A DNA stretch of 64,000 nt, from contig NZ_NESM01000001.1 in the NCBI RefSeq assembly GCF_002778285.1, forward strand, positions 886,529 through 950,528, in the 5' to 3' direction. The notes beneath the pieces are model-generated. The model worked only from the letters and a program-made list of their open reading frames with translations, did not search any database and was not told the origin of the DNA. Origin of the DNA: Limnohabitans sp. 15K. GTDB lineage: Bacteria; Pseudomonadota; Gammaproteobacteria; Burkholderiales; Burkholderiaceae_C. This document shows positions 7,952-17,022 of the stretch, piece after piece (the stretch's first letter is position 1; every line of letters begins with the position of its first letter). The translations under genes were made by a program, and so were the position numbers.

Positions 7952-8944
7952 ATGCCCCATCTCACCACCATCCGTTTTTCTCGCCGTCTGCTGACCCAAG
8001 CCATGGGGGCCATGTTGCTGGTCGGCTCAGCGCCTATTTGGGCCGCCCAATGGCCTACCCAAACCGTGCGTTTGGTGGTGGGTTTTCCGGCGGGCTCCAG
8101 CCCCGACCTGACGGCACGCGCACTGGCCGAGCCTTTGTCAAAAGCCTTGGGCCAAAATGTGATCGTCGAGAACAAAGTGGGTGCTGGCGGCAACATCGCC
8201 GCCGACTTCGTGGCCAAGTCCACCGACGGCCATACCTTGGGCCTGATGATCAACGGCAACATGACGATTGCCCGCATCTTGAACCCCAAAGTGCCTTATG
8301 ACCCCCTCAAAGACCTCGCACCCATCAGCCTGATCGGCAAAGCGCCCTTGGTGCTCACCGTCCCATCCAATGCACCCGGCCAAACCGCCTCAGAATGGTT
8401 GAGCCAAGCCCAAAAGGCGGGCGACCAGCTCAGCTACGCCTCGCCCGGCGTGGGAACAGTGGCGCATTTGGGCATGGAGTTGCTCAAAACCAAGGCCGGT
8501 ATCGCGCCGGTGCATGTGCCTTACCCCGGTAACCCGCAAATCATCACCGCCATGCTGGGTGGGCAGGTTCAGCTGGCTTTGCTCCCGCCTGCGCTCTCAG
8601 CTGCGCAAGTGCGCGGCGGCAAGCTGCGGGCCATCGGTGCCTCCAGCACAGTCCGCAGCCCGGTGGCCGCTGAGGTGCCCAGCCTGTCAGAGATCGGCGT
8701 GAAAGATTACCAACTTGAAATCTGGAACGCGGTGGCCGCCCCTGCCTCGATGCCAGCAGCGGTTGCCAGTCAGTTGTCTGCGGTGGTGAGTGAGATCGTG
8801 CGGGCGCCAGAAATGCGTGCACGCTTGTTCCAGCAAGGTTGGCAGGTGGTGGGCTCTTCGCCCGAAGGCTTGCGCAACCGGGTCCTGTCCGACACCAAAG
8901 CGCTGGGCGGCATCATCCGCAGCCAGAAGATCGAGCAAAACTGA
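7952..8944 (+). CDS. Bug/TctC-family periplasmic solute-binding protein
   Basis: A 330-residue tripartite tricarboxylate transporter receptor. It has a signal peptide (with SRRLLTQ before the hydrophobic stretch, cleavage near IWAAQ), then the family opening WPTQTVRLVVGFPAGSSPDLTARALAEPL, GQNVIVENKVGAGGNIAADFVAK, and the characteristic VPYPGNPQIITAMLGGQVQLA. Such receptors bind carboxylates or other small metabolites and are greatly expanded in Burkholderiales, often without adjacent TctAB membrane genes, as here. The ligand cannot be told from sequence. A TTG start at 7925 is possible but would put nine residues before the signal peptide. Confidence 0.92.
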   Translation: MPHLTTIRFSRRLLTQAMGAMLLVGSAPIWAAQWPTQTVRLVVGFPAGSSPDLTARALAEPLSKALGQNVIVENKVGAGGNIAADFVAKSTDGHTLGLMINGNMTIARILNPKVPYDPLKDLAPISLIGKAPLVLTVPSNAPGQTASEWLSQAQKAGDQLSYASPGVGTVAHLGMELLKTKAGIAPVHVPYPGNPQIITAMLGGQVQLALLPPALSAAQVRGGKLRAIGASSTVRSPVAAEVPSLSEIGVKDYQLEIWNAVAAPASMPAAVASQLSAVVSEIVRAPEMRARLFQQGWQVVGSSPEGLRNRVLSDTKALGGIIRSQKIEQN

Positions 8945-9045
8945 ATCTCTGAAAAGTTCCGCGGAACAACATCCCCCCATCGATTGCGGGGTGTCTTCAC
9001 GCTCTCGGCTTGGGTTTTGCTCTGGCCTGATCGCTGGCCAGATTT

Positions 9046-9651
9046 TTATTTGCCGTTCAGCAAAATTTTCGCGTCCGCCGCCAAGGACTCTGCGCCACTG
9101 GCATGGCGGTTGTACAGCCGGATGCGGCCTTGCGGGTCGAACATGAAGCTGCCCGCCGAATGGTCCATGGTGTAGCTGGTGGGCGTTTTGCCCTCCACCT
9201 TTTTGTAATAGATCTTGAAGTCTTTGGTCACTTTAGGCAGTTGCTCCGCCGTGGGGCGCAACGCCACAAAATCCGGGCCGAAATTGGCCACATAGGCTTT
9301 GAGCAATTCGGGTGTGTCGCGCTCAGGGTCCACGGTGACGAAGATGCCTTGCAGCTTGGCCCCATCGGCACCCAACAAGGCTTTGGCTTGGGCCATTTCC
9401 TGCAAAGCGGTTGGGCACACGTCCGGGCACTGGGTGAAACCGAAAAACACCACCACCGCCTTGCCTGCAAAATCTTTGAGGGTGCGCACTTGGCCGTTCT
9501 GGTCGCTCAGCTCAAAGCCTTGGGCGTAATCAGCACCGGTGATGTCCACCCCCCGAAAAGCGGGTTTGTCCTGACCACAAGCGACCAAACCCCACACGGC
9601 GGCGACCAAGCTCATGGCCCAAGCGGCTTTCGTCAACACTCTGCGCAACAT
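9046..9651 (-). CDS. SCO1/SenC-family copper chaperone
   Basis: A 201-residue membrane-anchored thioredoxin-fold protein that helps deliver copper to the CuA site of cytochrome oxidase subunit II. The copper ligands are visible: CPDVCP (CxxxC, about residues 78-82) and the conserved His in TMDHSAG near residue 165. The N-terminal hydrophobic segment ends in GLVACGQ, a lipobox-like sequence suggesting a lipoprotein. It is the last gene of the ctaA-ctaB-sco1 run, nine bases after ctaB. Confidence 0.94.
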   Translation of the reverse strand: MLRRVLTKAAWAMSLVAAVWGLVACGQDKPAFRGVDITGADYAQGFELSDQNGQVRTLKDFAGKAVVVFFGFTQCPDVCPTALQEMAQAKALLGADGAKLQGIFVTVDPERDTPELLKAYVANFGPDFVALRPTAEQLPKVTKDFKIYYKKVEGKTPTSYTMDHSAGSFMFDPQGRIRLYNRHASGAESLAADAKILLNGK

Positions 9652-9660
9652 GTTCAGGCC

Positions 9661-10557
9661 TTAAAAAATATAGTGGTCCAACAGCAAGGCGGCAAACAAG
9701 GCGCTCAAATGGAGCAGCGAAAAACGGAAGGTTTTGCGGGCCAACTCGTCTGAGTATTCGCGGTACAGCGCCACCGCGTAAGCCATGAAGCCGATGCTCA
9801 GCACCACCGCCGCCGCCAGGTAAAGCCACGAGCTCATGCCGTACACAAAGGGCATCAGGCAAGACGCCGTGAGCACGATGGTGTACAACAAAATTTGCAA
9901 ACGGGTGAATTCATTGCCGTGGGTCACGGGCAACATGGGCAAACCCGACTTGCGGTAGTCCTCTACCCGGTACAGCGCCAGGGCCCAAAAGTGGGGAGGG
10001 GTCCACAAAAAGATGATCAAAAACAAGATCAAGGCCTCAGGCCCGACCTGTCCGGTCATGGCCGCCCAGCCCAACACCGGGGGCATGGCCCCACTGGCAC
10101 CACCGATCACGATGTTTTGCGGTGTGAGCGGCTTCAGAATCACCGTGTAAATGATGGCGTAGCCCACAAAGGTGGCAAAGGTGAGCCACATCGTGAGGGG
10201 ATTGACAAACACGTACAACACAGCCGACCCCAAGGCGCACAACACGGCTGAAAACAGCAAGGCCTGGCGGTCGCTCAGCTCGCCTTTGGCAGTAGGTCGC
10301 CAAGAGGTGCGCTTCATTTTGGAATCGATGGTTTTTTCAACCAAGCAGTTGAAGGCCGCCGCTGCACCCGACACCAGCCAAATGCCAATGCAGGACCACA
10401 AACCCAGCTTCAACTCGGCCAGACTCGGCACGCCAGGAACGGCCAGCACCATGCCGATCAAGGCACAAAAAACGATCAACTGCACCACACGCGGCTTGGT
10501 CAATGCGTAATATTGACGCCAAGCAGAGTTAGGCAATGGGGCTGTGACGGCGGTCAT
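9661..10557 (-). CDS. ctaB: Protoheme IX farnesyltransferase (heme O synthase)
   Basis: CtaB/CyoE transfers a farnesyl group to protoheme to make heme O, the precursor of heme A. The 298-residue protein is polytopic and carries the UbiA-type Asp-rich motif [15 protein letters not shown] in the first loop, the second Asp motif region [19 protein letters not shown], and the conserved [18 protein letters not shown]. Its ATG overlaps the ctaA stop by four bases, so the two heme-A pathway enzymes are coupled. Confidence 0.96.
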   Translation of the reverse strand: MTAVTAPLPNSAWRQYYALTKPRVVQLIVFCALIGMVLAVPGVPSLAELKLGLWSCIGIWLVSGAAAAFNCLVEKTIDSKMKRTSWRPTAKGELSDRQALLFSAVLCALGSAVLYVFVNPLTMWLTFATFVGYAIIYTVILKPLTPQNIVIGGASGAMPPVLGWAAMTGQVGPEALILFLIIFLWTPPHFWALALYRVEDYRKSGLPMLPVTHGNEFTRLQILLYTIVLTASCLMPFVYGMSSWLYLAAAVVLSIGFMAYAVALYREYSDELARKTFRFSLLHLSALFAALLLDHYIF

Positions 10558-11684
10558 GGGAGAGACTTTTTGAAAGTGGAAGGTGACCGTGGATTATCGG
10601 CGCGACTGATGCTCAGGGCCCAGGTCAAGGTGACGACCATGGCGGCAGCTCCGCCCGTGTGCATGACAGCACCCAGCAAGGGCCAGCCCAGCACCACATT
10701 GCTCAGACCCGTCAAGAATTGCAAGGCAGACAAAGCTAACAACCATTGTCCTGCAGACGCCAGGCCGGGTTGCTGACGCAAGCGCCAACCCAACCACCCC
10801 AAGATCCCGAGCACCAACCAGGCGGCCGACCGGTGCACAAAGTGAATGGTGGACAACGCAGGGAAAGGCAGCAACTCGCCTGCAGGTGTGTGGCCCAATT
10901 CGCGCCATACGCTGAAGCCTTGCCAGTTCATCTCGGGCACCCATTGGCCGTGACAGGTCGGAAAATCCGGGCAAGCGAGCACGGCGTAGTTGGTGCTGAC
11001 CCAACCACCCAAAGCGATTTGCAGCCAAAGCACACCAAAACCCAACCACAAGCCTGTGCGCAAGCCAGCCGGTAAAGGTCGCGAGCCTGCCCCGTCATAG
11101 CGGACAGCCTGCGCCATCAGCAAGGCCAGCAAGCCGATACCAAACATCAGGTGCAGGGTCACGATGGCCGGGAACAGCTTCATGGTGACCGTGAGCGCCC
11201 CAAACGCGCCTTGTAAGCACACCCAAACCAGGGTGAAGGTTGGCCACCAAGGGCTGAGCACCCGGCTTTGGCGTCGCTGCCACCAAGTCATGCTGGCCAA
11301 ACTCAAAATCAAGACCCCCACGCCAGTGGCCAGGTAGCGGTGCACCATCTCGATCCAGGCTTTGCCGTGGGTCACAGGTCCGGTGGGCATGACGGTCTGG
11401 GCTGCCGTGATTTCGACCTTGGCCCCCATGGGCGTAGCGCTGCCGTAGCAACCCGGCCAATCGGGGCAGCCCAAGCCTGAATCGGTCAATCGGGTGAACG
11501 CACCGAACAACACCAAGTCAAAGGTCAAAAACAAAGTGATCAGGGTCAAGGCCCTCAGACGGCCAGCGGGCGCAGCACTGCGTTGACGCCAAAGCCACCA
11601 GGACAGAGGCAAAGCCGCCACGGCCAGGCCCACGGCCATCAGCTGGAAAACAGGTGCCAAGTTGTAGAGATCCACTTCGGTCAT
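10554..11684 (-). CDS. ctaA: Heme A synthase (COX15/CtaA family)
   Basis: CtaA oxidises the C8 methyl of heme O to a formyl group, yielding heme A for the oxidase. The 376-residue membrane protein has the conserved [17 protein letters not shown] near residue 65, a second [16 protein letters not shown] repeat with paired cysteines, and heme-ligand histidines in EMVHRYLA and [12 protein letters not shown]. It is sandwiched in the oxidase assembly run between the SCO-like gene and ctaB. Confidence 0.95.
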   Translation of the reverse strand: MTEVDLYNLAPVFQLMAVGLAVAALPLSWWLWRQRSAAPAGRLRALTLITLFLTFDLVLFGAFTRLTDSGLGCPDWPGCYGSATPMGAKVEITAAQTVMPTGPVTHGKAWIEMVHRYLATGVGVLILSLASMTWWQRRQSRVLSPWWPTFTLVWVCLQGAFGALTVTMKLFPAIVTLHLMFGIGLLALLMAQAVRYDGAGSRPLPAGLRTGLWLGFGVLWLQIALGGWVSTNYAVLACPDFPTCHGQWVPEMNWQGFSVWRELGHTPAGELLPFPALSTIHFVHRSAAWLVLGILGWLGWRLRQQPGLASAGQWLLALSALQFLTGLSNVVLGWPLLGAVMHTGGAAAMVVTLTWALSISRADNPRSPSTFKKSLP

Positions 11685-11687
11685 GCT

Positions 11688-12401
11688 TCAGCGCCCAGGC
11701 TGGTCCCAAGACGACGAGGCCTTGAGCAAACGCTCAAGATCGCGCTTGGCTTTGGAAGCGCTGGCCACATCCATGTTGGCGGGAAAGCGCATCATGAAGT
11801 TGCCCATGGGGTCGATCACGTACAAATGGTCTTGCAGTTGTTGGTCTTTAGCAGGACTGATCCAGCTTTGCACGTCTTTCGCATCCATGCGCAACACATG
11901 CGCCATGTTCAGGGCAGGCAACAAGGTTTCGGGCACTGGCAAGTCGTCTGTGACCAACCAGACACGGTCAAGTCGGTCTTTGTCACGACCCAGTATTTCT
12001 CTCAGCTGACGCTGAAAGTAAAGGTTTTGCTGGCAACGCTCTGTGCACGCACCCGAGCTCACATTCACCAGCAACCACTGGCCTTTCAGACTGACCAGAG
12101 GTACCGACTCACCTTGTAGGTTTTTGACCGTCAATTGAGGGATGTCTTTTTGCGGCTGGATGAGTTCACCGTAATTGCGACGCCCTTCAGGCCGTAAGAC
12201 GTAATACGTGAAATACGAAGCAATGACCGGCGATGCGCAGATCAGCAGCATGACGATCATCTTCCAACGGCCCATGCGCGTACGTTGTGCATCGGCCTGC
12301 ACCACATCACCTGGGCGTGGCATCTCGTGAACTGTCATCGCCAGAGGGCTGTCAGTCAGATCGTTTTTTTCGACGGGGTTGGACAATTTGAAACCAGACA
12401 T
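11688..12401 (-). CDS. SCO-like membrane-anchored thioredoxin-fold protein of the oxidase cluster
   Basis: A 237-residue protein with one N-terminal transmembrane segment (IVMLLICASPVIASYFTYYV) and a periplasmic domain resembling SCO/thioredoxin proteins (LKGQWLLVNVSSGACTERCQQNLYFQRQLR). A CxxxC (CTERC) is retained where SCO proteins have their copper cysteines, but the distal His is not obvious. A role in copper delivery or thiol maintenance during oxidase assembly is inferred from this and from its place between surf1 and ctaA. The start at 12401 overlaps surf1 by 50 bases; the in-frame ATG at 12338 removes the overlap and is equally plausible. Confidence 0.85.
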   Translation of the reverse strand: MSGFKLSNPVEKNDLTDSPLAMTVHEMPRPGDVVQADAQRTRMGRWKMIVMLLICASPVIASYFTYYVLRPEGRRNYGELIQPQKDIPQLTVKNLQGESVPLVSLKGQWLLVNVSSGACTERCQQNLYFQRQLREILGRDKDRLDRVWLVTDDLPVPETLLPALNMAHVLRMDAKDVQSWISPAKDQQLQDHLYVIDPMGNFMMRFPANMDVASASKAKRDLERLLKASSSWDQPGR

Positions 12402-13095
12402 AAAGTAATGCGATCAGACCACTCAGGCCAAACCACTGAAAAGCGTATCCGTGGTGCTTTTCGACACCACTGGCCACCTGAGGCCATTCACGCAGCAAGC
12501 CCTCAGAGGCGGGACCCGACTGCAACAAGGTGACTTCAAGCACACGCAAGCCCGTTGCTTGCCGGTAAGCCATTAGGTCGAGATTTTGCCGTATTGGGCC
12601 TGTCTCGGTCCCGCCAAAGTCATAGAGCCTTGATGGCCATGGGGCCAAATGACCCTGCACCTCCACCAAGTTCTCGGGTGTTTGCAGCACAGGCAAGGCC
12701 GTTCGGTCGGTGAATGACCTTTGTGCCCAGCCGCGCTGCACCAAAACCACAGCGCCCGTGCCTTCCAGCCTCAAGGGGGTCAGTGCAAAAAAGCCGGGTT
12801 TAGCGTTCATCTGCCGGTTGTCCAAAAACACCGTGTGTTCAGGCAACCAGTGGCCTTTGAGCGTCATGCGCCGATGTACCAAGGCTTGGCGTTGTGGCGC
12901 TTCTTCCAGTGCCGAACCCAAACTGCGGCCATCCAAAACCAATTGGTCCGCTTGTTGTTGCTTGGCATTGTGCAGGGCTGTTTTTTCAGCAGCACGCCCC
13001 AGCTGCCAAAGCCCCAGCGAAAAAGTGATGGCCACACCCAAAGCCGCCGCACCCAGCAACAGCCATCTTTGCCATCTTGGGGATTTGTCAGTCAT
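12352..13095 (-). CDS. SURF1-family cytochrome oxidase assembly protein
   Basis: SURF1 assists insertion of heme A into oxidase subunit I. The 247-residue protein has the family architecture: an N-terminal membrane helix (LLLGAAALGVAITFSLGLWQLGRAAEK), a periplasmic domain with HTVFLDNRQMNAKPGFFALTPL and VQRGWAQRS, and a C-terminal helix (GYAFQWFGLSGLIALLYVWF). It heads the surf1, SCO-like, ctaA, ctaB, sco1 run and is divergent from a small DUF2909 gene with 14 bases between starts. Confidence 0.93.
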   Translation of the reverse strand: MTDKSPRWQRWLLLGAAALGVAITFSLGLWQLGRAAEKTALHNAKQQQADQLVLDGRSLGSALEEAPQRQALVHRRMTLKGHWLPEHTVFLDNRQMNAKPGFFALTPLRLEGTGAVVLVQRGWAQRSFTDRTALPVLQTPENLVEVQGHLAPWPSRLYDFGGTETGPIRQNLDLMAYRQATGLRVLEVTLLQSGPASEGLLREWPQVASGVEKHHGYAFQWFGLSGLIALLYVWFQIVQPRRKKRSD

Positions 13096-13109
13096 TGGAT
13101 AATGTGCTC

Positions 13110-13343
13110 ATGAAAATACTGGTTGTCATCGCCTTCATTGGCATTGTGTTGAGCTTGGGCTCGGCTTTGTTTTACATGATGCGGGGCAGTGCGCCGCCTG
13201 AGGAAGGTCAAGTTCGCCCTAAAGGCAACATGGCCACAGCCCTCGCCTTTCGGGTCGGGTTCTCGATTGTCCTCTTCATCTGCGTTTTGGTGTCTTGGAA
13301 GATGGGCTGGATTCAGCCAACGGGCATCCCTCCAGGCGCTTGA
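13110..13343 (+). CDS. Twin-transmembrane DUF2909-type small protein
   Basis: A 77-residue protein with two membrane helices (KILVVIAFIGIVLSLGSALFYMM and ALAFRVGFSIVLFICVLVSWKMGW) joined by a short polar loop, matching the DUF2909 pattern commonly found beside cytochrome oxidase genes in betaproteobacteria. The function is unknown. The ATG at 13110 was chosen because it starts directly at the first helix. It is the only plus-strand gene in the oxidase region and ends convergently with ctaE. Confidence 0.85.
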   Translation: MKILVVIAFIGIVLSLGSALFYMMRGSAPPEEGQVRPKGNMATALAFRVGFSIVLFICVLVSWKMGWIQPTGIPPGA

Positions 13344-13432
13344 GTCTGTCGAAGGGCGAGAAAGTTCTTCGTGACCCATCAACCTACCCTCTGAGCGACA
13401 GGGTTCAAGCCCTTTCACACAACGCTCACAGC

Positions 13433-13458
13433 AAAAAAGCGCCCTAGGGCGCTTTTTT
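13433..13458 (-). terminator. Palindromic terminator after the ctaC-ctaE operon
   Basis: A perfect 26-base palindrome of AAAAAAGCGCCC and its complement, centred on TA, with an A run and a T run at its ends. It sits 17 bases past the ctaE stop and can work in both directions, so it probably separates ctaE from the convergent DUF2909 gene. Confidence 0.9.
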
Positions 13459-13475
13459 GTGAGGCAGTGGCCAAC

Positions 13476-14357
13476 TTACATCCAATAAACCAGGATGTAC
13501 AAGCCCAACCACACCACGTCCACAAAGTGCCAGTACCAAGCTGCACCCTCAAAACCGAAGTGACGGTCTTTGGTGAAGTGGCCTTTTTGCAAACGCAAAG
13601 TGATGAACAACAGCATCAACATGCCGACGAAAACGTGGAAACCGTGGAAACCGGTCAACATGTAAAAGGTCGAACCATAAATGCCAGACGACAATTTGAG
13701 GTTGAGGTCGCCCCATGCGTGGGCATATTCATAACCCTGAACAAACAGGAACGTGAGGCCCAGCAACACGGTGACCCACATGAATTTGATGGTCTTGCTG
13801 CGGTCACCCACCTGCAAAGCATGGTGAGCGATGGTCAAGGTCACGCCCGATGTCAACAGCAAAGCGGTGTTGATGGTAGGCAACCAGAAAGGGCCCATCG
13901 TTTGGAAGGGCTCAACAAAACCTGCAGGCGACGTGGTCGCACCGGCCACCATACTCGGCCACGCAGCTTTGAAGTCAGGCCAAAGCAGTGCGTTTTCCAA
14001 GCTACCCAACGCAGGAATCGAATGTGAACGTGCCCACCACAGTGCGGTGAAGAAAGCGCCGAAAAACATGACTTCGGAGAAAATGAACCAGGTCATGCTC
14101 CAACGGAAAGACAGGTCGATCTTGCGACCGTACATGCCACCTTCGCTCTCTTGAACGGCCTCAGAGAACCACTGGTACAAAACGATCAACCACCAAGCCA
14201 TGCCGAAGAACAGGCAATACATGCCCCATTCGGCACCGTTGATCCATTGACCTGCACCCAGGATCAGGAAAAACAGACCGATAGCGGCCATCACCGGGTG
14301 ACGCGACTCGTGTGGGACGTAGTAATAAGGCGTGGTGCCGTGTGCTGCTGAACTCAT
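13476..14357 (-). CDS. ctaE: Cytochrome c oxidase subunit III
   Basis: A 293-residue seven-helix subunit of the aa3-type oxidase. Recognisable segments are WFIFSEVMFFGAFFTALWWAR, the lipid- and core-facing Glu segment, and the C-terminal GFHGFHVFVGMLMLLFITLR and WYWHFVDVVWLGLYILVYW signatures. It is the last gene of the ctaC-ctaD-small protein-ctaG-DUF2970-ctaE operon and is followed by a strong terminator. Confidence 0.97.
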   Translation of the reverse strand: MSSAAHGTTPYYYVPHESRHPVMAAIGLFFLILGAGQWINGAEWGMYCLFFGMAWWLIVLYQWFSEAVQESEGGMYGRKIDLSFRWSMTWFIFSEVMFFGAFFTALWWARSHSIPALGSLENALLWPDFKAAWPSMVAGATTSPAGFVEPFQTMGPFWLPTINTALLLTSGVTLTIAHHALQVGDRSKTIKFMWVTVLLGLTFLFVQGYEYAHAWGDLNLKLSSGIYGSTFYMLTGFHGFHVFVGMLMLLFITLRLQKGHFTKDRHFGFEGAAWYWHFVDVVWLGLYILVYWM

Positions 14358-14399
14358 AGGGACTCCTGCTCTCTCTTATTCGAAATCAAACTTTTGGGG

Positions 14400-14624
14400 T
14401 TAAAGGCCAGTCGGCTGGACCACCACCCAATTGACCAGGGCAATCAGCCCCAGAACAAACAACAATGCCGCACCGATGGCCACACCAATGATGTGGAAAG
14501 GGTTCAGCTTTTCAATGTCTTGCTGGTACTCGGAGTTCTTGCGAAGCCCGATAAACGACCACAACACCGCTTGAATGGTGCGCAGCCAAGAAGCTTTGCG
14601 GTCTGACCCGTTCATGAGCCCCAT
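14400..14624 (-). CDS. DUF2970 small membrane protein
   Basis: A 74-residue protein with one C-terminal membrane helix (IIGVAIGAALLFVLGLIALVNWVVV) preceded by SWLRTIQAVLWSFIGLRK, the DUF2970 pattern. It occurs between ctaG and ctaE in many betaproteobacterial oxidase operons; its role is not established. The ATG at 14615 would overlap the ctaG stop as ATGA and is an equally good start; 14624 adds three residues. Confidence 0.85.
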   Translation of the reverse strand: MGLMNGSDRKASWLRTIQAVLWSFIGLRKNSEYQQDIEKLNPFHIIGVAIGAALLFVLGLIALVNWVVVQPTGL

Positions 14625-15241
14625 CCTGTTTTGACCGGCAAAGTTTGCACGGCTGCTGCAATCGGCGCAGTTGGTGCTGCCGGCGTCTTGCCACCCACTT
14701 CAAAGAAGGTGTAGGACAGCGTGATGGTCGTCACGTCTTTGGACAACTTGGGATCGATCACAAAGGCCACTGGCCAGGACTTCTTTTCGCCCGGCTCCAG
14801 TGTGTACTGGTTGAAACAGAAACACTCGAGCTTGTTGAAATGGTTGGCAGCCTGTTGGGGGGCGTAGCTTGGAATCGCTTGTGCCGCCATGCGGCGGTTT
14901 TGCACGTTTTGAAATTCGTACATCACGGTGCTCAGTTCACCGGGGTGAACCTGCATCGAGCGTTTTTCAGGCTTGAACTCCCAAGGACCCCGCACATTCG
15001 CATCGAACTCAACCGTGATGGTACGACTGGTGTCCACCTGGCTGTTTCGCAGCACTTCAGCGGCCTTACCTGCCTTGGCATTGCCAGGAATTTGCGTTTC
15101 TGCGATCGACAGGATGTTGATCCCGGTCATTTCGCAAATGGCCTTGTAAATGGGCACCAGGGCGTAACCGAAGCAGAACATGCCTGCGGTCACCACCGCA
15201 AGTTTGCCCACCATCTTCAGATTTTCACCGCGCAGGTTCAT
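14612..15241 (-). CDS. ctaG: Cytochrome c oxidase assembly protein CtaG/Cox11
   Basis: CtaG/Cox11 delivers copper to the CuB site of subunit I. The 209-residue protein has one N-terminal membrane helix (VGKLAVVTAGMFCFGYALVPIYKAICEMTGIN) and a periplasmic immunoglobulin-like domain with the copper-binding ECFCFNQYTLEPGE (CFCF motif) near residue 137. It is separated from the 38-residue assembly gene by ten bases and overlaps DUF2970 downstream. Confidence 0.96.
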   Translation of the reverse strand: MNLRGENLKMVGKLAVVTAGMFCFGYALVPIYKAICEMTGINILSIAETQIPGNAKAGKAAEVLRNSQVDTSRTITVEFDANVRGPWEFKPEKRSMQVHPGELSTVMYEFQNVQNRRMAAQAIPSYAPQQAANHFNKLECFCFNQYTLEPGEKKSWPVAFVIDPKLSKDVTTITLSYTFFEVGGKTPAAPTAPIAAAVQTLPVKTGWGS

Positions 15242-15251
15242 CTGGGGTCTT

Positions 15252-15368
15252 TCAGCCAGCCAAGATCATCATCTTGGCCACAAAACCAAGCAAGACAACA
15301 CATGCCACCGAGGCCAGGATCAGGCCCAGGCGCACGTTGTTTTTTCTTTGTTCTGGTGTCATGGCCAT
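15252..15368 (-). CDS. Cytochrome oxidase small assembly protein (38 residues)
   Basis: A short reading frame between ctaD and ctaG encodes a single-helix protein that begins MAMTPEQRKNNVRLGL, continues as one hydrophobic helix and ends KMMILAG. It starts six bases after the ctaD stop and ends ten bases before the ctaG start, so it fills this gap exactly as expected for an operon member. It resembles the 35-45 residue proteins annotated as 'cytochrome oxidase small assembly protein' at the same position in other Burkholderiales. The ATG at 15362 is an alternative start. Confidence 0.8.
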   Translation of the reverse strand: MAMTPEQRKNNVRLGLILASVACVVLLGFVAKMMILAG

Positions 15369-15373
15369 AACAA

Positions 15374-16990
15374 TCAACCAATCACGCGGGTCGCGGTAGC
15401 GTCCAGCTTGGGTGGGTTCTCAAAGGTGTGGAAAGGTGCGGGCGATGGGACTTCCCACTCCAAACCTTCTGCGCCTTCCCAAGGCTTTTGCGGTGCTTTT
15501 TCGCCCTTACCGAGCATACAAGGCAAGACCACGAACAAGAAGAAGTACACCTGAGCGAAACCAAAGAAGAAGGCACCCACCGAAGCGATCATGTTGAAGT
15601 CGGTGAACTGCATGGGGTAGTCGGCGTAGCGACGTGGCATACCGGCCAGACCCAAAAAGTGCATCGGGAAGAAGGTCACGTTGAACGAAATCAGCGACCA
15701 CCAGAAGTGGATCTTGCCGCGTGTTTCGTTGTACATCACACCGGTCCACTTGGAAATCCAGTAATACACACCGGCGAACAGGGCAAACAAGGAGCCTGCC
15801 ACCAACACATAGTGGAAGTGAGCCACCACGTAATAAGTGTCTTGCAACTGGATGTCGATCGGGGCCATCGCCAAAATCAAACCTGTGAAGCCACCCATGG
15901 TGAACACGAAGATGAAACCCACAGCAAACAACATGGGGGTTTCAAAGGTCATGGAGCCGCGCCACATGGTCGCGATCCAGTTGAAGATCTTCACAGCGGT
16001 CGGCACGGCAATCAGCATCGTGGCGTACATGAAGAACAACTGACCTGTGACGGGCATGCCGGTCGTGAACATGTGGTGTGCCCACACGATGAACGACAAA
16101 ATAGCGATGGACGAAGTGGCGTAAACCATGGAGGCATAGCCGAACAACTTCTTGCGCGCAAAAGCGGGGACGATCTGGCTGATGATGCCGAAGGCCGGCA
16201 AGATCATGATGTACACCTCGGGGTGACCGAAGAACCAGAAGATGTGCTGGTACATGACCGGGTCACCACCACCAGCGGGGTTGAAGAAGCTGGTGCCGAA
16301 ATGGCGGTCTGTCAAGGTCATGGTGATCGCGCCGGCCAAAACAGGCATCACAGCGATCAGCAGGTAAGCAGTGATCAACCATGTCCAAGCGAACATGGGC
16401 ATCTTCATCAAGGTCATGCCAGGAGCGCGCATGTTCAAGATGGTCACGATGATGTTGATCGAACCCATGATGGACGAAGCACCCAGGATGTGCATGGCAA
16501 AAATACCAGCGTCCATGGATGGGCCCATTTGCAGGGTCAAAGGTGCATACAGCGTCCAACCGGCAGCAGGTGCGCCACCAGGCATGAAGAAAGAACCCAC
16601 CAACATCAATGCGGCAGGGATCATCAGCCAGAAGCTGAAGTTGTTCATACGGGCAAAGGCCATGTCAGACGCGCCAATTTGCAAAGGGATCATCCAGTTT
16701 GCAAAGCCTACAAAGGCGGGCATGATCGCACCGAACACCATGATGATGCCGTGCATGGTGGTGAACTGGTTGAACAACTCGGGATTGACAATTTGCAAGC
16801 CAGGCTGGAACAACTCGGCACGGATGCCCAGCGCCAGCACGCCGCCAATCATGAGCATGGTAAAGCTGAACAACAGGTACAAGGTACCAATGTCCTTGTG
16901 GTTGGTGGCATACACCCAGCGACGCCAGCCCGCGGGCGCGTGACCGTGGTCGTCATGGGCGTGATCGTGATGGTCGAGAACGGCACTCAT
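15374..16990 (-). CDS. ctaD: Cytochrome c oxidase subunit I
   Basis: The 538-residue catalytic subunit of the aa3-type heme-copper oxidase, which reduces oxygen and pumps protons. Key residues are visible: the heme a ligand in [12 protein letters not shown], the CuB-His/Tyr crosslink motif [13 protein letters not shown], the CuB pair in [10 protein letters not shown], and the heme a/a3 histidines in [12 protein letters not shown]. An N-terminal His/Asp-rich stretch precedes the first helix. It lies 32 bases downstream of ctaC. Confidence 0.98.
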   Translation of the reverse strand: MSAVLDHHDHAHDDHGHAPAGWRRWVYATNHKDIGTLYLLFSFTMLMIGGVLALGIRAELFQPGLQIVNPELFNQFTTMHGIIMVFGAIMPAFVGFANWMIPLQIGASDMAFARMNNFSFWLMIPAALMLVGSFFMPGGAPAAGWTLYAPLTLQMGPSMDAGIFAMHILGASSIMGSINIIVTILNMRAPGMTLMKMPMFAWTWLITAYLLIAVMPVLAGAITMTLTDRHFGTSFFNPAGGGDPVMYQHIFWFFGHPEVYIMILPAFGIISQIVPAFARKKLFGYASMVYATSSIAILSFIVWAHHMFTTGMPVTGQLFFMYATMLIAVPTAVKIFNWIATMWRGSMTFETPMLFAVGFIFVFTMGGFTGLILAMAPIDIQLQDTYYVVAHFHYVLVAGSLFALFAGVYYWISKWTGVMYNETRGKIHFWWSLISFNVTFFPMHFLGLAGMPRRYADYPMQFTDFNMIASVGAFFFGFAQVYFFLFVVLPCMLGKGEKAPQKPWEGAEGLEWEVPSPAPFHTFENPPKLDATATRVIG

Positions 16991-17022
16991 CTTGATTTCC
17001 TTTGATTTGAATACGGTACGGC

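Noticed and set aside
8956-8967. Perfect 12-base palindrome GTTCCGCGGAAC between the Bug receptor and sco1
   Set aside because: No loop, no T tract, no second copy seen and no regulator to assign; could be chance at a convergent junction.
15428-17005. 525-codon open frame rich in His/Gln on the plus strand
   Set aside because: It is antisense to ctaD, whose conserved motifs are unmistakable; its composition is the reverse-complement image of a membrane protein in GC-rich DNA.
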